Source: Hermetia illucens
Taxonomy: Eukaryota > Arthropoda > Insecta > Diptera > Stratiomyidae
Direction of reading: 5' to 3'
Length of the DNA stretch: 64,000 nucleotides
Assembly (NCBI RefSeq): GCF_905115235.1
Contig: NC_051852.1
Span: 164,256,164 to 164,320,163, forward strand
Under the pieces are notes generated by a model, which saw only the letters and a program-made list of their open reading frames with translations, was not told where the DNA came from and did no database searches. The translations under genes and the position numbers were made by a program. Positions within the stretch are counted from its first letter, which is position 1, and every line of letters starts with the position of its first letter. Below, one piece after another: positions 31,801 through 40,800 of this stretch.

Positions 31801-34800
31801 CTTGATAGAACTAATACGAATTCAAAGATTGATTACCGTGTCCATGGGATGAATGAAGATCGAGTAGATCATCAAACAAAATGATTTGAGGCTAAGGCTC
31901 CACAAAATAAGTGTGCATTCAACTGTGGTCCTTTATTGTGCACTTCGTATTAAGCAAAAAGCAAATGTCGTAGATTCCGTGGAAAAAATTGCGTGCACAG
32001 ATCTTTTGCGAGTGCCACGATGGTAGGGGCTTGATAGGCGGCATTCAGAACTCTACATTTTTCACCAAGGTCTTTTTCAAACATCTCTTTTTTTCATTCT
32101 ATCATCTACTTTTCCCATTCACTTGCGCAAACGTGTCTAATGTCATTCCCGTTCCTCCTCTTCTCCTACTTCCCCTCTTTAGAAAACCAATTTCCAAGCC
32201 ATGTAGCGCGGCAAAGCGAAGGTCGAAGTCCGAAGATTCAAATTTGAACTTTCGAGGTTTAATTTCAAATTGGAATTTTCGAACCTCAAAAGCGGCCAGG
32301 AAAATTATATCGGCGTACACGACGTTAAAATTTATAACAGACAATTCACCGATCAACTGTATCTCTGTTTTGTGCTATCGTATTTCCATCAGAGAGCAAC
32401 CTCAGTAATTTTCCTTTACTTGCAGAGATCACCATAAAGCGATGGGCGACGTAGCTGGAATGAATCGATTTGAAAACTTGGCTTTATCTGTTCAAAAGGA
32501 TTTGGATATGCTCCGCTATGCCAAAAGGTTTTTTTTTCAGAATCCGAAACCACTCCGTGTATTTCATTTACATTTTCTCTTCCAGAAAAAATCTTTCCAT
32601 ACCACGGTTCCATTATGAACAAAAAAGCTTCAATATCGTCCATTGTAATACAGATTTAGGTGAAAACGAAGTAGAAATAGTTCTAGTCCGCGGAATACAA
32701 TACAACGTGCCTAATCCTAAGGATGTTGACACTTACGTTAAGGTTGAATTCCCTTACCCCCAGGTAAAGCACCGGTGCTACCAGCATTGAAATTCCATTC
32801 TGTAGTAAATCATAATTTGCTTTCGATTTTCACTTTCCCAGGACGATCCATTCAAGACCAGATCGAATCTCGTTAAAAACACCGACAGTCCAGATTATGA
32901 TCAAACTTTCAAAGTCGAAATACAACGAAGTAACCGCCAATGCCAGCGAGTATTCAAACGACATGCTGTGAAATTCGAAGTGTATTCGAGAGGGTAAGCT
33001 TTTCGCTTCTGTTCTGTTTACTTTGCTCGTATATTCTATGTATTCTCTTGAGGAGATTCTATTTAGGGCAACATCTAGTGTTTGAAATCCACTAATATGA
33101 AATGAAACAGTTTCGAAAATTTTAACGGTGGAGGGATTTGATAGTGATCAAAATTACTAAAGAAGCTTTCTGTCACGCTGATAAGATGGTGGAGGTGGCA
33201 TTCATTTTTTCTGAGTAGATATTAGTGTTTGGAGGCGGATAGATGGGAGATTTTAGTTTGTATCCACTGAGTAGTTGCTTTCAAAAGAATTTTTGAGTCA
33301 TGTTCCCCGAATATGAAGTAGTGATTAGTCTTCACTGTCAGCATGCAAAATCAAGTGTACTCCATTTATTTTGTTCCAAGTATTGTAAACGTAAAATTGG
33401 GGGTAGTGGTAATATTGGCTAGAATTTCAGTTTTTTAGTGATTGCATATTATAAATATGACTTTATTATTCAACTCAGCTATCACGAGGGAAGCACTTGC
33501 TAGGCATCAGATCTTAATGTTCTTAGTCACTAGGTCCCATGAGCAGAATATCTAGAAAAAATGGAAACGAGTTGTAGAGTTTGCCGATTAAAATTTATGA
33601 TGTGAAGGTCAGGTGAGAGCAGCATTTATTTTTTTTAGACTTTCTACTAGGCGAACTAGAACAGAACACCATGTTACTAAATTTAGTTGGTTTTCGGCAT
33701 ATTGTGGTGAAATTATCTGCAAGTATAAGAATTCTTCAAAACCATCTAACAGTTGAGTCTCTGAGGTTGGTTTTTGATAGCGGGGAGAAGACCCACATTT
33801 CTCTTTCTGACAGAAGTGAGTGCATATGAACAATGACCGAATACCTTAAGATCGGAAGAGAAGATCATACTGCTACGTGCTGGCTCTGTCGTCAGAGGTA
33901 TTGATTTCGACTGCGTCAATACGAATGATTCTTCGGAAAAGACGCATTGGTATCTGTGCTCTGCAAGAAACCCGATGGTCTGGTGCCAAAGCTGCGAAAT
34001 AGGACGCGAACGCAGTAAAAATGGCTATAAACTTCTCTATTTTGATAGCCCACACATTCAATGCGGTGTTGGCATTACCATCTCAGAGGGTTTCCGTGAT
34101 ATCATTAAAGAAGTCGAAAGATCTGATGATCGGCTGATGAAGCTCACCACTATATCAACTGATCACACTATTCACTCTTCACCGCGTACGTACCATAGAG
34201 AGGTCGACCTGGTACCGAGAAAGATGCCTTCTGCCAACTTCTCGATGAAAAGACCAGCAACGTGCCTGCTGATGACTATTTCATCATTGTCGGCGACCTT
34301 AATGGTCATGTGAGTGAATAGGCAGACGGTAATAGATGCCATGGTAGAAAAGGGTTTGGAGCGCGCAATGAGGATGGCGATTCCGCGAGAAAAAAGAAGA
34401 AATGGTCTCACGCGATTACCAACCATTACGAATATGAAACCAAATTAAAGACACGATTCACAAAGCGGCGTCAGGAACCCTCGGGGTCACCAAGCCAGGT
34501 AAGCAGTACATCAACCAAAATACTTGGCTTTAGAATGACGATGTTGAAATGAAGGTCCGTGAAAAGAAACGCTCCTACCACAAGTTTCTGGACGATAAAA
34601 CGCTGGCCAACTGGCAAATTTATAAGAACCGGTCAACCGGGAAGCAGAGAAAGTGATCGCTGCCACCCCAATGGTCCATTACAAAAATGTTTACGATAAA
34701 CTGGACACTCGGGATAGCGAGTGAGATTTGTATCAACTTGCCAAAAGCCGAAACGAACGCACAGGATATCTTATGTTGCGTTAATGGCAAGAATTGTACT

Positions 34801-37800
34801 TTGCTTATCGACCGTCGAGCCGCGACGAATAGATGGCGGGAGTATTTCGAGCAGATTTCATCTGAAGAATTTGTTCATCCTCCATTTTCACAATGATTGT
34901 CGACATTTGGAGCACTTCCACCTGTCAGCGCAACTTGGTGCTCAGAGGTGGCGGCGAGGAAGATGGGGCGGCAACCCTATCGGCCAAACCAAAACCAAGT
35001 GGTCGAGGAGAACCTCCATAGTGGTGGCACCGGGAGACGCTGTAATCACTTTGGTTTGCCGGCCGTGATTCAGTAGGCGAATGCTCCAAAGACCTAATCA
35101 GAGCGATCAGACCCGAGTCTGCACGGGGACTCATCTGAAGTGGCAAATTGGTCACGAAACCTTACCAGGGGTATACTGGTACCATGGGAACCGGGAAAGC
35201 CCCTGGACTCACATACTTCGGGTGAACTGTTGTATCTGAGGACAACTCGGTTATTTGCGGTTGGCCCCCCTGGTAGGAGTTTCATGGTGGTTGTGGTTGT
35301 GCTCAAGCGAGAAGAGACCTCCGGGCTCGACGTGGTGTTGCGTATCAAAACGGGTGCCGTACTCCATAGTTCGGCAGAGATTTAGGTAATTCTTGCATCC
35401 ACCAGTATGAATGCTAAGCCATGCACTTGGTATAGACTGGTACCGTTGTTGCTTGTCTCAGCGGGGCTCTGATTGTGGTCACAAAATCAATCCGTGTCTT
35501 AAGAGGACCGTAGGATTAAGTCTCACGACAGGTGCCTACGTAAAACACTATGGGCTTCACTGTCAGCGCAACTTGTGCCCAGAGGTTCAAGGCTCAGAGG
35601 GAGGAAGATGGTGCGGCAACCCTATCGGCTGAGCCAAAACCAAGTGGCCGAGGGGAACCTCCATAGTGGTGGCACCGGGCTTCCCGGCCGTGATGCAGTA
35701 GACGAATGCTCCACAGGCCTAATTATGGCGATCAGACCCGAGTCTGCACGGGGTCTCATCTGAAGTGGCAATAATCACGAAATCTTACCAGGGATATACT
35801 GGTACCATGGGAACCAGTACAGCCCCTGGATTCACATACTTCAGGAGAATTCCTGTTGTATGTGCGATTAGCTCGGTTGTTTGCGGTTGACCCCCTAGTG
35901 GGAGCTTCATGTGGGTTGTGGTTGCGTTCAAGCGAGCAGAGACCTTTGGGTCTCAGCGTGGTTTTACGCTTCAACACGGGTGCCGTACTCCTTAGTTCGG
36001 CAGAGATTTAGGTAGCCCTTGCATCCACCAGTATGAATGCTGAGTCATGTACTCGGTATAGACTCGTACCGTTGTAGCTTGCTGCGGCGGGGCTCCGATT
36101 GTGGTCACAAAATCTATTCGTGTCTTAAGAAGACTATGAAATTAATTCCACGAGACAGGTACCCGCGTAAAAAACCCTGACGTAACTGTCAGAGCAACTG
36201 AAGTCGAGGAAGCAAAAAAACGGATGAAATCAGGCAAAGCAACAGGACCTGACGACATCGGATCTGAGCTCTGGAAAGCGAAAAGCTGGGACCCAACACT
36301 GTGGCTCAGTGAATTTTTAATCAGGTTATTCAGGAAAGTAGAACATCATCTATCTAGCAAGAAAATACCACAATTCCAATATGGAAAAAGAAAGGGTAGT
36401 CCAGCATAATGTTCAAATTAACGTTCGGTCCGGTTACTTCCCCATACCATGAAGATTTTTGAACGCATTCTTGACAACCGTATTCGTGAAATCGTTGAAA
36501 CAACCGTGAATCAAGCCAGATTTATCGAGAACTGCGGACCTATTGACGCAATACATGCTGCGCGGTTACTCATGGAGAAACACCGCGAGAAGCATCGCCC
36601 TCCTAACATTGCATTTCTGGATCTGGAAAAAGCGTTTGACCGTGTGTTACACGAACTCATCTGGTATGGTCTACGGCGACACTTAGTGCCAGAAGAACTC
36701 GTGCGCTGGGTTCAATTGCTCTACCACGATCCGAAAAGTAAAGTTCCAAATGTGGCGGGTGTATCAAAGCTGCTTCATGTCTCTGTTGGTGTTCATCAAG
36801 GAAGCGCCCTCTCACCACTCCTCTTTGTTTTTGTTATGGACACTGTCATCCAACGTCCAGCGCCCTGTACACTTCTTTATGCAGATGATGTTTCCCTATC
36901 GTCTAATGGTAAAAATGATTTCAACCAACATGTCCAAAAATGGAAAGATCGCCTCATGTAACACGGTCTCAGATTGAATCTGAATAAAACTGAATTTTTG
37001 ACGACCGATCCCCATGAAACAAGCACAATCCCTGTCAATAGCAGTGGCGGGTCAATGCTATCAGCCAATGGAGAACTGTGTTATGAAATTGCTTCACGCA
37101 TTAATGCAACCTGGATCAAGTGGCGTTTCACAACTGGTGTTCTTGGTGATCGACGTATCAACGAACGTCTCAAATGTAAAATTACCGCGATGTCGTCCGT
37201 TCTGTCGCTCTCTATAGTTCTGAGTGTTGGTCGACTATAAAAGACAATAAATGGTGTGTTGCGGTAATGGAGACGAAGATGCTACGTTGGACTAGTGGCG
37301 TCACACATTTAGATCACATCCGAAATGAGGATATCCGCGATCGTTATGGGGTTGCAGCGATCGTGGAAAAGTTGCGTGAGAGGCGTCTTCGATGGTATGG
37401 TAACGCAGTTCGTGCAAACGAGAATTCACTTGCCAAGATTGGTCTGAACATCGAAGTCGATGGTAAACGACCAAAAGGCAGACCTTGGACGTTGGATTAG
37501 TGACCCGTTTTGACCACATCCAAAATGAGGATATCAGCGATCGATATGGAGTTGCACCGATCGTGGAAAAATTGCGTTCCATGGACGTTTTGCCGTTGTT
37601 AGTACGTTGGGTATAGGTAGGTCTCCTTACGTATGCATGGCCAGACGAGTTTACATGCCCAGGTTTTTATAAGTACTTTTCCATTTATGATTTAGACAAT
37701 ATAACGTCGAAATGACCACCATGCAATGGTTGATCCGTAGAACAACAACAATTTTCGATGACCTGATGCATCACTTAGTATGACGCCAATGATTGCTCAA

Positions 37801-40800
37801 GTTCATCAACAGTCTTGAGTTTGAGTGGCCATTTCTCGAAAGTAATGACTCACTGAACTTTGCGCACAAAAAATCTATTGCGACGACCGTGGCAATCTAT
37901 AATAATTCTGAGAAAAAAGCGATCAACATCCAATGATAGAGCTCCCCATTCACAGTTACGGGATTTATTCTTTAATTTCAAGAAGTATGACCTAATGACG
38001 CAACTATACCCGAAACCGCATCATGTTTCGACTGGCAATATTTTGCATGAACTGCTCTTTGAGTAGCAAAAAAACGTCTGGATTTTTTTTAGAATATTTG
38101 GAAGATTTCGAAAACTTGTTCATGGTAAAATGACATACTTTGCAGAAGACAACTGAGACCGGGTGTGCAAAATCCATCCATACGCATGCCCACTATGAAC
38201 TGTCCTATCATTCCTAATAGTAAACCCTTCAATGAAAGTCCTTCTGAGATAGCGTTTTACCCAAACGATACAACAGACATACGATAGGGCCTGCGCCAGC
38301 TAACAAGTTAGTTTGTATTAGTGTATCGGTGGCGTAAGATCATCTGCCGGTCGATCTTGTTTCAAAAATAATGTTGAAAATGCGTAGTGATCCGCTGATA
38401 CGCGCGTCGGTACCAACTTTCTCACGGTATTAGCAACATTACTAGCCCTTTGCGTATGATGATTCGCATTGTCTTGAGCCCCTACGCTATTAACATCTGC
38501 CGATCTCTCGATTACTGGGCTAACAACTGAAAGCTAGGTGGTTCATAGCAACTTCGATAGCACCTAATCTTTCCATGAAACCTTCCTGCTAGTTTGGCTT
38601 GGAGTTCACTGCCATGAAGCCACTGATTGTTTAGTAGATCAATAGGATCCTGTGGCTTGGAAATTGTTATCGGATTTTGTGCGTTTTGGTAAAGTATATA
38701 CCAGGTGGGCTGGAAAATTCGTAGTCTAACGTAGAAAATTTTTTTTTTGATAAAATTTGATTTTATTATTCAATATTGTTGTCTTCGAGGGCGATACAAC
38801 GATTGTAGGGGTGTCTTGATGAAACAGCATTTTCTTTGCTTGAAATTGGGTCGCGTTTTCCGCGATTTCATCCTTCAAACGCACCAATAACCCTATGTAA
38901 TAGTCGCTGTTCGAGGAATATTATATCATGTGCAGCCCAAAACTGTTGCGTCTTTGAACGCCTTGGAGTCGGTTCAACACGTGCAGTCCACTCGGAGGAC
39001 GATCATTTCGAGTCAGGCGTGAATTAATGGAGCCATGTTTCGTTCATTGTCAGATATCTTTGCATAAATTCGGGTTTTTTATGGGGAAAGAGTTTCAAAC
39101 ACTGCTCAGAATCGTCAACTTGTTGTTTTTGGTCGATTTTGAGCTCGCGCGGTAACCACTTTGAACAGAGCTTTCACGATTTTGTGTACCCATACCCCCA
39201 TACCCTCGAGGTTCCTTTGATATCTTAGTTTCAGCTATATTTATCAACTTCACTTTGCAGTCATCCAAATTCTTTGTGGACTTTGGTAACAGCCTCTTTG
39301 GGTGCTCATTTCGCCTACGCTACGATCACGCTGCTCCCAGGGCAAAGATGAGGCAGCGTCGGACGATTTGCCTCTGCCTTGGTAAGAAACCGTAAAGCCG
39401 TCATCGCTTGACATTTTTGTAAAGTTTGGGTGCAAGCCCTAAGCGAGGGTTCCGGGGACCAGGAAAGAGGGAGTAAGTTGCTCCCCATTTGGTGAGGTCC
39501 AGCATTAAGTTGATGCGGACTTAGGACCCCATCATTCTCAAAAAAATAATAACGGTAATGTTGTGAATCTGTGAACATCGTGAGGACAGGCATTTGTGCA
39601 ATCGTTTGTGTCACAATATAGAGACCATGTTCAATTGATTCGTTCAGGCATTGATTTCCTGCCAACGGCGCAGTGCTATTGCGTTAACTGGAAAATCATC
39701 GCAGACCTTCTCACCAAAAGCCCGTTCTCAACATTAGAGAACTCCTTAAATCGTGCACTTCATAGGCATTCCTCTAAATTTCGCCACTCCGCCATAGGAG
39801 TTGGTATCACATTTCAACTTAAAGACTCAGTTTGTTTTCACATTTAGGATCGTATCCCGCATTATTGGATTATTCTGCGCCCAAGCAAGGACCTCTTAAA
39901 TATCCAGGATATATTCCTGACTTTCCATCTGATGTATTGTAGATGACCATTCATATAATTAGAGATTCAAAAATTCTTAATTACGTTTCGGCGAGCCGAT
40001 GATTTGTTGTTTACTTCTATGGGTCACGCTTAGATTGAAGTATCTCCGGACATAGTATTCATAGTCTGCGTCTTTGTGAGTGCTCTATCTTGCATCTCTA
40101 CGTTTTACTGAAGTTTTTAAATTGTTCTGCTAACGAGCGGCCGCATTGCCATGGTGCAGACACAACATGAGTTTTTCCGCCACAATCCAAATGTCTTATA
40201 ATTTTTCACACAGATCTTACAATACACCTTTCTAGAAACGGTTGTTGGTTGTTTCCCTTTGAGGCGGAAATTCATGATGAAAAACTTTTTCTTATCTTCT
40301 TTTCCTTCAGCTTTGTGTTCACAAGCGCGGTCGGCTCGTCGTGATCGTTTTCGCCATTTGGCTCTATCAAATGCAATGTCATCCGTCCTGTCGTCCTCTA
40401 TGGTTCTGAGTGTTGGCCAACTATAAAAGACAATGAACAACGTCTTGCGGTAATGGAGACGAAGATGTCACGTTGGACTAGTGGCGTGACATGTTTTGAT
40501 CACATCCGAAATGAGAATATCCACGATCGTTGTGAGGTTGCTCCGATCGTGGAAAAGTTGCGAGAGAGGCGTCTTCGATGGTATGGTCATGTAATTCGTG
40601 CTAACGGGAATAACGAAGTCGATGGTAAACGACCAAAAGGCGGCCGAAACAACGGTGGCTTGATACGCTGGGTAGGGATTTAAAAGCCTCAAGATTGCAC
40701 CCAGATCAGGCATTCGATAGAACCAAATGGCGAAACCGATCACGAAATTTGGCGACTTAACCGAATCGAGGTTTCAAGTTCTTCGGCAAGTTCCCCAACA

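Larger units (their letters stand above)
33851..37600 (+). mobile_element. RTE-type LINE (family B), long decayed copy in l(2)gd1 intron 6
   Basis: Plus-strand order is preserved. Endonuclease: RRIGICALQETRWSGAKAAK near 33950, then EVDLVPRKMPSANF and a VGDLNGHV equivalent near 34290. Linker: DRRAATNRWREYFEQISSEE. RT: SGKATGPDDIGSELW, FLDLEKAFDRVLHELIWYGL, GVHQGSALSPLLFVFVMDTV, LLYADDVSLSSNGKNDF. C-terminal end: RLRWYGNAVRANENSLAK with GKRPKGRP. The linker is interrupted by two ~620-bp units (34942-36186), and a duplicate of the 37.3-kb segment follows at 37500-37580. Many breaks; not functional. Confidence 0.8.

Noticed and set aside
34942-36186. Tandem units as a CRISPR array or classical satellite
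   Set aside because: Only two long diverged units, no short regular repeats with unique spacers, and the position inside one LINE linker points to insertion.
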